A stretch of DNA of 64,000 nucleotides from Cytospora piceicola (Eukaryota; Ascomycota; Sordariomycetes; Diaporthales; Cytosporaceae), in assembly GCA_023375675.1 (NCBI GenBank), contig JALQBC010000050.1, positions 1 to 64,000 on the forward strand, in the 5' to 3' direction. Under the pieces are notes generated by a model. The model saw nothing but the letters and a program-made list of their open reading frames with translations, was not told where the DNA came from and did no database searches. Positions 47,554-59,869 of this stretch are shown here, in pieces. The translations under genes and the position numbers were made by a program. Every line of letters begins with the position of its first letter. Position 1 is the stretch's first letter.

Positions 47554-48025
47554 TCCACTGGTCATTTCATGTACAATCAGTTAATTTGTAATAATTAATT
47601 GTGGTGAGATTGAACACATTGAACAATATTTGCCAAAGCTGTGAGGCCTTCCTCCTCGCAGGGGGATACTACAAGTGCGTGGCTATTGTGAGCCATGGAT
47701 GACACCGCGTGCCATGCAAACTACCCTAGGGTACTTGTAGGCTCTGCACTCCGTTGTATGGAAATTCGGTTTGGTTGGTAGAGGGCGGTATCAAGACCCA
47801 GAGGTCCTTCCAGCTTACTTAGTATTTGACCTTGAGACAGGCGGGCTGCAATAACGTACGGATCGGGACCCTCCGCGCCAGTACAACATCTGCGCTAACG
47901 CGGCCTTGGGATGGTAAAGCAGGTCAGGTCAAAACACGCCTCAGAAGTGCGATCGGAACTTTCGTTCCATCGATACCATAGTATTCAACGACTGTTATTC
48001 TGTCGCTTCGTCGACCGCCCTCAAG
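47554..48025. other. Intergenic
   Basis: This is the 3' flank of the hydrolase-like gene and the 5' flank of the broken gene at 48026. No gene or repeat is supported. Confidence 0.5.
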
Positions 48026-49063
48026 ATGTCCACGCCCAGAATCCAAACCGGCGAGCTGCTCTCGACGTATGAGCAGTACAAATCTGATACGGAGGCCATC
48101 ACAAGCTGGCTCGCTGAGACATCAATGCAATGCGGCGGCCAGGTCTCCGCGCCTGCGACACCCCCCGGAGCACGAGGCTCAAGGGGAAATTTCGGAAGCA
48201 AGGTAAGAAAGCAAGGGCCCCTACGGTTCCGAAGCCGAAGCCTCGGTAGTCTCCCATGTACAGAATATGGTCTTTGGTGGGATCCCTTAGTCGATGGAGA
48301 AGGCCGAGAGGAATTACTGCCTGGCTCTAGGTGTTCTCCCATCAAGTAGAGCCCACGAATCACGGTCGAAAGGGACCATATTTGACGTCGGACGGATTAT
48401 GTTTCTTGCCAACCGCAGTACTCTGCACAGCTGTTTCGAAAACCGTCGCAGGGCGGCCTTGCCAAAGAAGCTGACGTTGAAGACTGGGCCTCGGACTTGA
48501 AGAGGAGGATGCACGACCCGGCTTACATGAGGCGTGCAGTCCGCCAGGTGAACGCCTCGGAAGAGAAGCAGGCTCTACTGCTCACCTGGGCACCCAGTGG
48601 TCAGACCAATCGAGGACGATCCCCGGGATCCTGGACACTCTTGCTCTGTACCCGCAGTGGGAGGCCGGAGACCTGCGATTCGGCTGGTCTGCCCTGCACA
48701 ATACCGTAGGTCAGACGTGGAGCAAGGTATTAGCATGCGTCGAGGAGGTGAAGTGAGCATTACAAGCAGGTTCACTTCCTTGTGCCCGCCATCCTCGAAC
48801 AGGCGCGTGAGATCGAAGGCGTTGCCCAGAAGATTACCTAGAAACAGGACGTGCCAACGCTCCTCAAAAGCCAAAGATTCCATCTGGATAAACCTGGGAT
48901 GACCAAGTCGAGCTTCATGACGGAGCTGGACGGTATCGTCAGACTAGAGGGGAAGAAAATCGGGAGGGTTCATGTTAAGGACCAAGAACTGATGCGCTTG
49001 GTCCGCCAGCACTGTGGCGACTGTCCGTATTCCAATTCCAATATCGGCAAAGGAGCTATATGA
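48026..49063 (+). pseudogene. Broken gene; N-terminus resembles fungal DUF6604 proteins
   Basis: The frame at 48026 begins GELLSTYEQYKSDTEAITSW, like the N-terminal fungal domain DUF6604, whose members open with a 'TYxxYKxDTxxxxxWL' helix. Shortly after, a different frame reads RLKGKFRKQGKKA and PKPKPR then a stop. Later frames give ADVEDWASDLKRRMHDPAYM, GILDTLALYPQWEAGDLRFG, then HYKQVHFLVPAILEQAREIE to a stop, and MTKSSFMTELDGIVRLEGKK to IGRVHVKDQELMRLV. Each piece looks like real protein, but stops and frameshifts separate them and no splice arrangement joins them all. I therefore call a pseudogene. DUF6604 is a tentative call from memory; the later pieces are unassigned and could belong to a second gene. 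Confidence 0.5.
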
Positions 49064-50298
49064 GAGCTGGCCTCCAAAGGTTCGTCAGAGTGTGAGTTGG
49101 AACTACATGTATGCGTCGTATCTTCACAAGCAGGCACTTGACGCCAACCCTGGTCTTGGTATACCGTATGTTAGAGTTCTGTAGAGTCCTGAATGGTCAC
49201 GGAATGTCTCCTTAGACGCAGATGGACCTATTGGACCGATTTCACCGAATCTCTCGCGAACTTTCGGAATCTGAGTAGTTAGGAATGTTACGAAGGTAAG
49301 GCCTCATGGAGAAAATGCATCGTGTCGGTGTCGAGGAGGGGAGGGGCAAGGTCCAGGGTTAGCATGGCACGAGGCCTACTACCTACCATCTACCTACTTG
49401 TGTAGTATATAGTTGTTCAATTGACCGAGATAAGGTTGTATATGAGGCTCTAATATTCTCAAGCGGAGCTCGCAGGCGCTTTTGAAAAATAACCCTTCTA
49501 TATAGTTGTCGTTCCATCAGGAGGGCTTTCGGGGGGGGGGGGGGTGGCTTTGGTCAGTTGGCCCGTGCATCAGGGGTCACTCCTTTTCCCTCTGCTCCGT
49601 CACTGGCGCTTACGAGTCCCGAAAGTCGCACATATCGGGTGCACGGCTTGAACCTTAATCGCGTTGATCTGATCTGATCCTCCTTCACTAGCCCAGAAAA
49701 GATTTAAGGTGTGAACCGTGGCACCCCTGAAAGTTTCGGAATCCTTGATCACTCCTTGATCGCCAGTGACAGCTGCTGGCACGTCGCGATCGACTGTGCA
49801 CGATGTTAACGGGCTGACGGGCTGACACGGATGTGGACCAAGGTGCAAAGCAAAAAGAGCTTACATGTACAACCAAAACCATTGTGCACCCCGCCAAAGC
49901 CAGCCACAACGCCGTCAGCATGTTGCCCTATTTTGTTCATGATGTCGGTGGTTACCCGGGCAAGTCTGTCGTGGCGGCCGAAGACCATCCCGAATCAGTT
50001 TGGCACCAGCTTGGAATCGTTGTCTTTTAGCGCTGGAGATTCCGGATGGATCCTAAATCGCCGAGACTCTTCAGCGCTTCTGTCCGCCAAACGCGTAGTA
50101 GTCCCCGGACCCGCTTGGCGTGCGTCTTCGGACTCATGAACAATGCCTGGGCAAACATTAAAAAAAAAAAAACCTTGACTGAATCTGTGGTGATTCCCTC
50201 TGGTATTTGGACATTCTGTATGCTCAAATTGACAAGAAAACATCCTTCAATCAGAAAATCGCCGCTAGTCCATCTACCGCATTAGGGTCACAATTACC
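49064..50298. other. Intergenic upstream of the alcohol dehydrogenase
   Basis: A run of 14 G lies at 49531-49544 and a run of A (about 50160-50171) close to the gene. Open frames on both strands between 49600 and 50250 look faintly protein-like (for example DIMNKIGQHADGVVAGFGG on the minus strand) but have no family likeness, so no gene is called. The last 200 bases are probably promoter and leader. Confidence 0.45.
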
Positions 50299-51797
50299 AT
50301 GGCCGACTCACTTCCCGCCAAGTACAAGGCGGTCATCTACGACAAGCCTGGAGAGCTCTCGACGAAAGTGGTCGAGCTGGACATGCCAGAGCCAGCGGCC
50401 GGAGATGTCTTGGTCAAGCTGTGAGGAGCCAAAATGTAACGTCCTGCCTGGACCGTGAAGGACATAGATCGCTAACATCATTATACAGGACACATTCCGG
50501 AGTGTGTCACTCCGATTATGGAACCATGATGAGCGGTTGGGCACACCTACCACCAACAGAAGCCGGACAGGTCAGCATTGGAGACCAACCCCCCCCATGT
50601 TCGTTAGGGTTCTGACAGGGTAGTCAGATTGGTGGCCACGAAGGTGTTGGACACATCGTCAAGATGGGTCCAGGCACGGAGCATTCTGGTGTCAAACTGG
50701 GTGACAGGGTCGGCATCAAATGGATCTCCCACGTTTGTGGCAGCTGCCGTAAGTTCCCAAGGATTGACTGTCCCCCCCTCCCCCCCACGAACCAAACTGG
50801 CATGAGACTCATGATGATTTGAACAGTGGCATGTGTGTCCGGATATGACGGTGCTTGCTTCAATCAGAAACTTTCGGGCGCCATGAACTATCCAGGCACG
50901 TTCCAGCACTATGTCACCAGTCAAGCAACTTACGTGACTCCTATCCCTGACGGGCTGGCATCAGATGCAGCTGCACCAATGTGAGCCCCCACCGTACTCG
51001 AGATTATCCAGGGAAAGGTGCAAAATGCTAAAACACCTCTCAGGCTGTGTGCTGGAATTACGGCCTACAGTGCCCTCCGAAAATCAAACACCCGAAGCGG
51101 GGAGTGGGTGGTCATCCTGGGCGCGGGCGGTGGTAAGAGCTGCCACCAACCACTCAACATGTCGCGGTTATTGACGCCCTCCTTTAGGTCTTGGACATTT
51201 GGCAACTCAGATTGCATCCCACGGAATGGGCCTGCGGGTGGTTGGCATCGACGCCGGGAACAAGAGGGAAATAGTCATGGAGTCTGGGGCTGAGCACTTT
51301 GTCGACTTCACTGCCAGCAAGGACGTCACGAAAGATGTGACGGACCTGACAAGTGGCCTTGGTGCGCACGCTGTCGTCAACCTCACAGCCTCCAACGGCG
51401 CTTACGCCATGTAAGTCTCCCCCTTCGTGTATCTGCTCGTATTCCACCATTCGTTCAGCCACACCCCTCAAAGTGACGGTCAGCTAACACAGGGACACTT
51501 CCCAGGGGCATGGACCTGCTCCGTTTCGGAGGCACCCTGGTCTGCGCCGGCATCCCCGAGGGAGACCCCGTCCCCATCGGCAAGGCTTCCCCGCAATTGC
51601 TCATTGGGAAGTCACTGAAGATCGTGGGCGTCACCGTCGGGGACCGCAAGGATGCCATCGAGGTGTTGGACCTGGCCGCCAGGGGTGTCATCAAGTCGCA
51701 CTTCCGGGTCGAGAAGATGGAGAACCTCACGGACGTCTTCGCGCAGATGCACAAGGGCGAAGTCGCCGGTCGGGTTGTGCTGGACCTTCAGTCTTGA
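50299..51797 (+). CDS. Zinc-dependent alcohol dehydrogenase (ADH1-like)
   Basis: The model is join(50299..50420, 50489..50570, 50628..50748, 50827..50980, 51044..51132, 51188..51410, 51506..51797), 360 residues, with six short GT-AG introns and continuous frame. It is a medium-chain NAD(P)-dependent enzyme interconverting alcohols and aldehydes, probably cytosolic because no targeting peptide is seen. The catalytic zinc ligands are C47 (GVCHSD), H72 (GGHEGVGH) and C162 (LCAGITAY). The structural zinc site is complete with C105, C108, C111 and C119 (CGSCLACVSGYDGAC). The nucleotide-binding fold shows GAGGGLGHLATQIA at about residue 186, with an acidic strand end (VVGIDAG) suggesting NAD(H). 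The total length is typical for the fungal ADH1 group. Two introns contain poly-C tracts. Substrate is not predictable. Confidence 0.95.
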
Positions 51798-54700
51798 ACA
51801 GTCTTTGTAGTTGATGCCCTGTCATCCCAAGACTCGCTCAGAATTGTTTTCTTAGTTGCAAGGGACTGTGCACGCACAACGATACCCTCCCTCCCCCATG
51901 TTAGAAGTCATTTGCGTATTTGGGTCATGGCCCGGGCTCGGTGACAGCGGGCATTCCCTCCAGGAATGTTCCAGGACTGGTGTGGGGATGCGTAACAATG
52001 CCAACCAAATATTGAAGATAACATGGAATCGAATAACGCCAGCCGCTGGCTGTTTGGCCGCTTCCACAGACCAGTCATAGCACTTCAGTTATCCCCTAGA
52101 TGTACACAATCATTACGTACAGATCATATGAATTCGGAGCAGTTAGAAGCGGCCCCATAACTTTACCAGCTTGAAGCAAGTGCTTCAGGCAATGGCCCAG
52201 GTGCACATTATGATTGATGTAGGGTAGACTGTAGAAATTCCCCGTCGCTCTCGGACTATTCGAGTGTGTTCAGTGAGCCCGGAGAACATCATCCCGCGAG
52301 TTGCAGTTCTTTGGCCGTATCCTAGGTTGGACACGACAAGATTGCGTGTATGACTGTCGTGTGCTTTGCAACACCCAAACGAACTCGACAGGTCTGATAA
52401 CATGTTTGCATAACTTACTTCGTACTTGGCACCCCGCACCCTTGCCGTTCTAAAACAACGTTTTTTACGTGCTATAACAAGCTCTCGCCCAAGGGGTATG
52501 TTCTGAGAGCAATACCGGTTTTGAACCAGGGGATGATGCGTACAGGGGCGCCCGAGCGAAAGGTCCAAGTGCAGGGGTGTGAGTCTGGCATACAGAACGG
52601 GAGCAGTGACAACTGAAGCCGTTCGCCGAATCGCATCACAGCATTTCTTCACCTATACCTGCCACATTGCTAAACAATGAAGTAACAAAAGGAAATATTA
52701 TTTGGCTGTAGAAGAAAGATTTTTCATACTATACTTTTCTCTTTGCGAGAAATTAAAGGCATGTATTCAGATTCCCCCTCTCCTTTCTGTCTGCCGAACC
52801 GGACAGTATATGCCTGTGTTGTTGCCCAGATGCGAGGTGCAGATGCGAGGTGCAGATCCAGTGCTATCTCAGACACCAAGCATAAGGCCTGCAGGGTATA
52901 CCGGTCTGCAGCCTGATTTCCACCTGGGCAGCTTGAGGTGCATAGCCCCGGGCTATTGTAGCCCGGGCTGTTGTCAAACCACAAAACACCTATCTTGCAC
53001 TAGCGCTTATGCAGGAGGCCTACTTCGTACGCTGTAAACAGCTATGCCGATCAATCAAATGTGAGATACATAGCTTTAGCGGATACTATAACTGCACCAT
53101 ATGATTAGCCAGGTATATGATTGGACGCACTAGGCCTCTGTGTGGTAGGCCTCTTGCAGGCTTCTTGCAAGGGTGGTTTCCACTGCACTTTTAGTGCTAT
53201 CGATCCTCTGCTTCACTCAAATATAAAAGGTGTTCCCATCTGGAGTTCTTGTGTTTTGTTTCCACTCCTCCTCCTAATGCAAAGTTCTGTTAATGTCGTC
53301 AGGGAGCTTGACTGATGACAACAATTTCTCTTGGTCGATGAAATCGCAAAGTTGCGGCTTCACAACCTTCCACCCAGTCTTTCGCCGGTCTTCGACTCCT
53401 GCTTCTACTGTCGTTTCAAAACATTGTTCGAGTTGCCTCTGTCCTTGCTTTGAAGGGTGTGCTCTATTGCGACGCGTTCCCGTCAAGACATGCATTCCAC
53501 TTGTTACTAGGACACATCCTCTCTATGGGGTAGTATCGGCTGCTAAGTGGCATCAGAGTTCCCATCAGCAGCGCTCTACTCAACAACACATACCCTGAGA
53601 CCATTGTCACATGAGAGTCATGTGATCTATCGAGTCGGCGAACGGAAATACTTCAATCCCGACATCCTTCTTAAGGGAATCTTTCGCTATTCACACTCTC
53701 CCCACGACCGAAATCGTCATCAAGCAGGCGGGCAGGCAACAATGTCATTACGCACTCCATCCAGGACCATAAGAACCGGTAGGCTGAGGTTGCCTGGTTG
53801 CCTGGTTGCCTTGTCACCTTGTCACCTTGCTGCCCAACGCCAAAATCTTACCACCGGGGTCTCTCCATGGGCCGCCGCTTCTAACTGCAGCTTTCATAGG
53901 TTCTACCCCTCATTTCTCGAAAATAGGGCGAGACGCTGCATACAAGCCGGGCGAAATGAGCCCACTTCACCTCTTCGATCTTGGCCCATTCAGTCTGGTG
54001 TTCACATCTCGAAATTATCAGTGGGCTCGCTTTTTTAATTGTGCATTGAATTGCATACCATGAAACCCGTTGCGCTTTGCGGGGCTTTTACGGCTGGTGG
54101 TAATGCGTACATATGCCGCCAAGTCGTTCGGAACAACCCAGGTGCCAGCTCTCTGTTCTCACCATGACGGTGAAGGAGAGTCGGGGTGGTTGAGGCTGAT
54201 CAGCCCCGAGTGGTCTACGTGAAGGGGAGGCATGATACCTGCATTGGACTTCAGCAAGACTGGTGATGGTAACTTGCGGAGGTGTTTGTCGTTGTGGTTG
54301 ATGTCGTCCAAGAGCTGCATTCGCTTTCTTGCCACGATCCATCGACTATCGGGTCTGATTGAAATTTCCGTTACCAGTCAGGCGAATTTGGTATGACGAT
54401 GAACAATTGGCCTCGTGCCGAGACTTCCTGTGTCGTTCCAAGCACTCCCATACTTGTCTTTGTTCCATTTCCGTGTTGAAGTTGATTCCTTACAGTTTCG
54501 ATATGAACATCAACATACCTTCAGCTGTGTCACACTGACCCCTTGTTGGACCTTCGTTCATCGCCGTGGCAGAGGCCTCCATGAGATCCCTCTTCCTGAT
54601 GCACCGGAACCCTCACATCGATTGCGCTGAATTATACAGCGTTAAGGACTCGGCTCGTTTCGGTGCATAACTGCCCAGGTGCATACCTAGTAACAGCAGG

Positions 54701-56821
54701 GGGGGGGGGAGGTGTGGGGTAAATCTTGTAGCACAAGGCATACAATACAGTACGAAGCAGCAACGCCGGGACAATTGGAAGGAGGGGTGGAGGCAAAGCA
54801 AAACATGCACTTTGAGTTTTCGGCGGTTGTCCCAACACTGCGAAATCTGGCGGCCCAGAACTGAGGTTCGCACTGAGCTTCTCGCAACTCTACTTGGCGA
54901 GTAGTATCAAGAGGAACCTTGGAAATCCTATAAAACTCGGGGTTAGCAGTCAAGGGACCACGCAATTGCAGCGCAGCCCATATATACAATAAAGTCCAAT
55001 TTGTTCTCCAGCGTCATTGCACTTGCGACTTGCGACTTGGAGATTGAATCAAGCAATAGCCGTCCGGAAGCACCCAAATCTTGTATACCTCTAAATCACC
55101 TGCAGTCGACCGCTCCTTGTCCGCGAGTCGTCCTCACCAGCGTCGATCTGTCACTATCTACTGCCTTTTGAGGGCCAGCCAGTTCAGCAAGTTGGCACCG
55201 CCTCTTATCGCAAGGGAACTATGGGTATACAATCAACCCAGTCCGTCAACGGGTACCGCCAGACCAAACCACTCTCCTCCCCCTAGCCTCAATATCAAAG
55301 CGAAGACTCATCCACTGAACCTCATGTGATAAATCAAGATCATATCCAGTCTCCAACGACACCCCATCACGCCAAACCGCGGCGCAACAGACAGTCCTGC
55401 AACAACAGCGACTCGACGCATTCATGGACGAGCCCTGGACGCGCGGTAACCGTCTGGTTGCCCTGCCCTACCGCAACTCGCCCACCGAAGCCTCGAGGCT
55501 GTCTCAAGGGATGCCACTTGCCAAACAGTCACCGGGGTTGCGAGGTGTTGGGTCTTGGGTCGAACCGAGTGGAAGCAAGTGACCGTTACTCTACAATATA
55601 TCGAGTTTGGGCTTTTATATTTCTATTGCTTTGGTAAATTCACAGGGATGTGCTGATTTACGGGGATGATTATAGCAGGTATGGTTTGGGATACAACCTG
55701 GGACAGGTTTCGCCTTCGCGGGATGAAGGCTCAAGATTCAGAATACGACGGATCAAGCTACTCTCTTAGTACTAAATTATAAATTGATGTTCATTTCAGC
55801 ATCTTGATTCTCCCACTACACGCATGTCACTACCCAGGATTTTATGGGTTGTACCCACGGCCTCGTAGTCCTCGGCTGTCCCATCAATGCTCTGGATAGG
55901 CTAATTTGAGAGCGTTCGGGTAATCACTCCTCACTGAACTTCCTCCCTCCAGATTTCCCGGTGGTTTGAGCCCCAGAGCGTTGACGCTTCACCCCTATAG
56001 GGACATTGCACCTACACAGGCGCCCTTGACCAGCCAGTAAAGCTTAAATCTAGGCCCCATAGGGCGGCCTGCCCGATCGGTCCGGTCCGCAGCCCCGCCC
56101 CTGGGCCCAGGGCCTCAAAGCATCAGTATGACCTACAAGTTGGCATGGGGACACCTCCCCACGCAGAATGCCAAATCGACCCGATTCTATCCCACGATGT
56201 TGAAAGCTCTTCGAGATCTTCCCTCGTTGCCCTTGTCTTCTGTGGACACGGCCACCACTGATTGTGCACAAGCCTCAATATTATTTTGGCCTCTCAAATG
56301 ATTACCGAGGCCTTGTCAGTGAGCATGAGCATCGCGAAATCAGCGCGAGTCCATTTGAATGGGTGGAGGCATGCTCCGTGTGCATTGTACGCGAGCCTTG
56401 CATGTCGCGCCATGGGGTGGGTTCACTTTGGATCGTAACTGAGATACCGGTATACTACTTCTTCCATTGCCAGTGTGCAGCCATTGATGTGCATGGCCTG
56501 GTCGGGCTCAGTGGCTCAGACCCCTGGTGATGTGCATCTCGGATTCGTCAGCCTGGCGGGGGGGGGGGGATTACATGGTGCAATCAGTCAGTGTCCGCTA
56601 ATCTAAAAAGGGTGGGGAAGGATTCTCATTTTGTTATCCAAATGGTGGTTGTACTGGAGCACTCCACCACCGGTGAGACGGAGGTGGTAAGACGGAGTAA
56701 GACGGAGGTCTGGGGAAGACTGGGCATTCCACAGTATAAATACCAATGATGTCTGCAAACATGGTCCTTTCATAAACACCGCTGAATAACAGAAATCATC
56801 GAGAAGACTACCCCAAACAAG
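51798..56821. other. 5-kb gene-free stretch
   Basis: No gene can be supported on either strand. The open frames are all short, with no family likeness or coherent splice structure. G runs of 11-12 lie at 54699-54709 and 56558-56569. Cys/Ser-rich frames near 53290-54040 are treated as chance. The last 150 bases are the likely promoter and leader of the acetyltransferase gene. Confidence 0.45.
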
Positions 56822-57667
56822 ATGGTGCTCAAAGTTCTCCCAGCCGAAGAGGCCGACATGTACCGGGCAGCCGTAATCGAGAACGAAGCCTACACACCCC
56901 TCGAGACGAACCAAATATTGTTTCCCGGGCCTCTCCCGCCCAACGCCCTCGAGCTTCGTAGCGAAGAGTTGAAGGAGCAGGCGAGGGAGCCCAACGTTTT
57001 CTGCCTCAAGGTTGCCGATACAGACCTCGAGGGCGAGCAGATGATATCCTTTGCCAGATGGTACGTCTCCCCAAACAAGCACCTTTTTGTATCACTAGAC
57101 AGATTACCTCGGGATGGAGGCAACATGTTTTTGACTAATCTGGCCAGGATCATATACGACGATACATACCGACCCAAACCGAAGCCACAGAGGGAGAGTC
57201 CTCCAGGTGCCAATGCGGAGGCATTCGAGTTGTTGTTTGGGAACCTGAAAAGGCTGAGCGACAGAGCCACGGGCGGCAAGAACCGTGTCTGTAAGTTGGC
57301 TAGACGTTGTGTGTGTTGTCGGGACTGGGAAAAACCACCGACCCCCCCCCCCTCCGTGTCATGATACAGCGTCATCGAGAGAATGATATGAGGGCTTGGC
57401 TAATTGAAGCTGGGAATAGACCTACAGTCCCTCTATACCGACCCAAAACATCAAGGTCGTGGGGCAGCGAGCATGCTGGTCTCGTGGGGAGTTGAGGAAG
57501 CGGCGAAAAGGGCCCTGCCAGCTTATCTCGAGTCCACAGTGGCTGGCCACAGCGTGTACCTGAGGCACAACTTTAGGGATGTAGAGGAGTTAGCCCTAGA
57601 TTTCAGCAAATGGGGCCTGGACAGACCGGAGAGGATTTGGTCCATGGTGAACGTTGAAGGGAGTTGA
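56822..57667 (+). CDS. GNAT-family N-acetyltransferase
   Basis: The model is join(56822..57290, 57420..57667), 238 residues. The intron is 129 nt, donor GTAAGT, acceptor GGGAATAG. This acceptor was chosen because it alone restores the frame without a stop and yields LQSLYTDPKHQGRGAASML. The acetyl-CoA binding motif A of GNATs (Q/R-x-x-G-x-G/A) is visible there as QGRGAA, preceded by a hydrophobic strand. The N-terminal part (VLPAEEADMYRAAVIENEAY, ISFARWYVSP) matches fungal GNAT proteins in which EA..F and AxW elements precede the motif. The C-terminus YLESTVAGHSVYLRHNFRD is the usual motif B region. It transfers acetyl from acetyl-CoA to an amine; the substrate is unknown. The intron contains 11 consecutive C (57342-57352). 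Confidence 0.88.
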
Positions 57668-59172
57668 TCTGGTGGAGAAGCAACGGCGTGTACCTGGCTA
57701 GCACTTGAAAAGGGTGCATGTCCAGACCGTATATCAGGGATTACCAGTTAATCCCATCCTCAATGCCCACCATTGTGGTTGCTGGCCATTGTTCTCAAAG
57801 TATATGCTGGAATGAAAAAGAACCACACGTCATCTGTCCGAGTATTTGTGTTGAAACAGTGTACTCAGTCGTTGACCCGTATCGCTCCATGACCTGAAGT
57901 TGGAACGTCAGTACGAAGGATTTGGCTCATGTCCTGCCATGCAAGTGCCGAGCGCAAGAGTGCCACCCGCCCGAGTGATCAAAGACACTGCCCTAGCGCC
58001 AGATGGCGTAGTGGGATTGAATAGGATCGTTTTTGATATGAGCAGGAAACCAATGGAAAATAATCTGAGATACATTCTGTAGGGTTTACACTTTTACCTG
58101 GCCTGTTGACGTCAAGCAAGCTCGTAAAGGCCCGCCCGAACAAGTGCAGACTCGTAGACACATGGGGAATAACGGTCGAGGATTGTGGAACTCCACTTTT
58201 GAAGATACTTGAATCATGGCCCGGATACGTCGCCTTGAAGCAACTCGATATACAATCAGGGCGGAGGAGGATCTCGAGGAGAATAAAAAACGGGTCCTTA
58301 TTCACAGCCCGCACCGATTGTTATTTCCCATCCCGCTACCCACCAGCCGATTAGGACCAAATATTTACAGACCAAGGAAACGCCTAAGTAGTACAGGAAA
58401 GTTCAGTGCAGCATACTTATGCGTTCTTATCGTTGATATGTAGCAACGGAAGCCGCTTGGCTACCGACTCAAGTGGGCATCTGTGATGGTCCCGCGTGTA
58501 CTCTACGAGGAGGCTAGAAGTCAACAGACCGTTGCTATTGCTCGTGAGGACGCCATCGGTATCCATTTTCGTAAGATGACGAGCTGATATATAAGGATTA
58601 GGGTGTTTCAAAACGCCGATAGTAGGTGAGCTGAGAGCGGAAAGCGGGAAAGATATACTACCTGTGAAGATATCATAGATCTCGATCTGGTATCAGAAAG
58701 ATTCTCCAGACCGATGCAGTGAGGCGCAGGGCAGCACTGCTGTTTTGGGCGACGTATCGTGATGAACTCTGGAAATGAGTGCCCGATAGAAGATCTGATC
58801 GAACTAGAGGGTGGGCACCTGAGGTGCATGAGGTGAGGTTGAGAGTCGGCATGGGGGTCGAGGGCCGAGGACACCCTGATTGGTCACCTCGAGGTCAGAT
58901 CCTCCCACCAAGTCTCCCCCCATATAAGAACCACCTCCCACCTCCAAACTCTTTTCCCATGCCCTTCAACCTTTCATCTATTAATTAGCATCCCATCAAT
59001 TGCTCACACCAAACCAACTCGAAACTTCAAGCGGCACCACCATCCATCTAGCAGAGCGTCCTTGAGGCCACTTGACCATTCAGGACCAAGGCCCTTCCCT
59101 TTGAGGGTGCAGAATCACACAACTCCCCGTCAGCTCTGGCATTATTGTATTGCTGCCCCATTCCACGAAAGT
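57668..59172. other. Intergenic
   Basis: No gene is supported. The frames seen are under 112 codons and unlike known families. The last 300 bases are C/A/T-rich and probably the promoter and leader of the small gene at 59173. Confidence 0.5.
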
Positions 59173-59869
59173 ATGGCTACCAGAAGCCACACCCACCACC
59201 GATTGACCACAACACGGTCGTCCCAAGTCTCACCTTCAGCATCCGCATACTCGAGTGGATCCTGCCAACAGAATTCGGGACACAAACCGTCCAAGAGGAA
59301 TTACTCGGCAACAGACCGCCCACAAAGACCGGAGTTACCGTGCAGCGGCATGATAAGCCATCCTGAAGATGTGACTGATGTCGTGCTGGCATCGGAGTAC
59401 CAGTACTTGTCGGCCCCTTGGCCACAGCCCCGGAGTTGGACCCCTGACCCTTATGATGCTGTCATACCCGAATTCCAAACTTGGTCGCCTAGAGTCCTAG
59501 ATGCGCGACGCCTTGGTTCTTCAGCATTGAGTGGGCGCCCTAAACGTGCTCGCTGGGACGACCGGGACGACAGACTGACGAGTCCCCCAATGACACCATA
59601 CATTGGCAGGCTGGAGAGCCCTAAGCTTGAGCCAATGAAGTGCAGCGGGAGCTTTTGTGATTGCTGCCTGGATGGAGAGAGATATTTTGTTGAAAGGGGG
59701 AAAATGGATTATCAAAGTAGGTGCAGCAGTTCTTTACGGGAATCTCATGAGTGGATCATCGTCGTCGTGGTTGACAGTGAGGTTGACTAAGCCATACTGA
59801 CCAATGACAGTCGATGCTGCCAAGGCCCACATTCGTGGTGCACCCAGTCGCAAACCAACGAGTCCTTAG
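59173..59869 (+). CDS. Small protein of unknown function
   Basis: The model is join(59173..59716, 59811..59869), 200 residues. The frame is open upstream to a TTG at 59062, but ATG 59173 is the first ATG. An intron of 94 nt is inferred because CAAAGTAGGT is a donor and TGACAG an acceptor. Splicing yields MDYQIDAAKAHIRGAPSRK to a TAG, more protein-like than the Val-rich read-through. The protein has a Ser/Thr/Gln-rich N-terminus, a middle with aromatic residues (LASEYQYLSAPWPQPRSW), basic GRPKRARWDDRDD, and a Cys cluster FCDCCLDGERYFVERG near the end. I recognise no family. The Cys cluster and basic patch are compatible with a nuclear or metal-binding protein, but nothing more can be said. Expression data would be needed to confirm the model. 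Confidence 0.6.
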
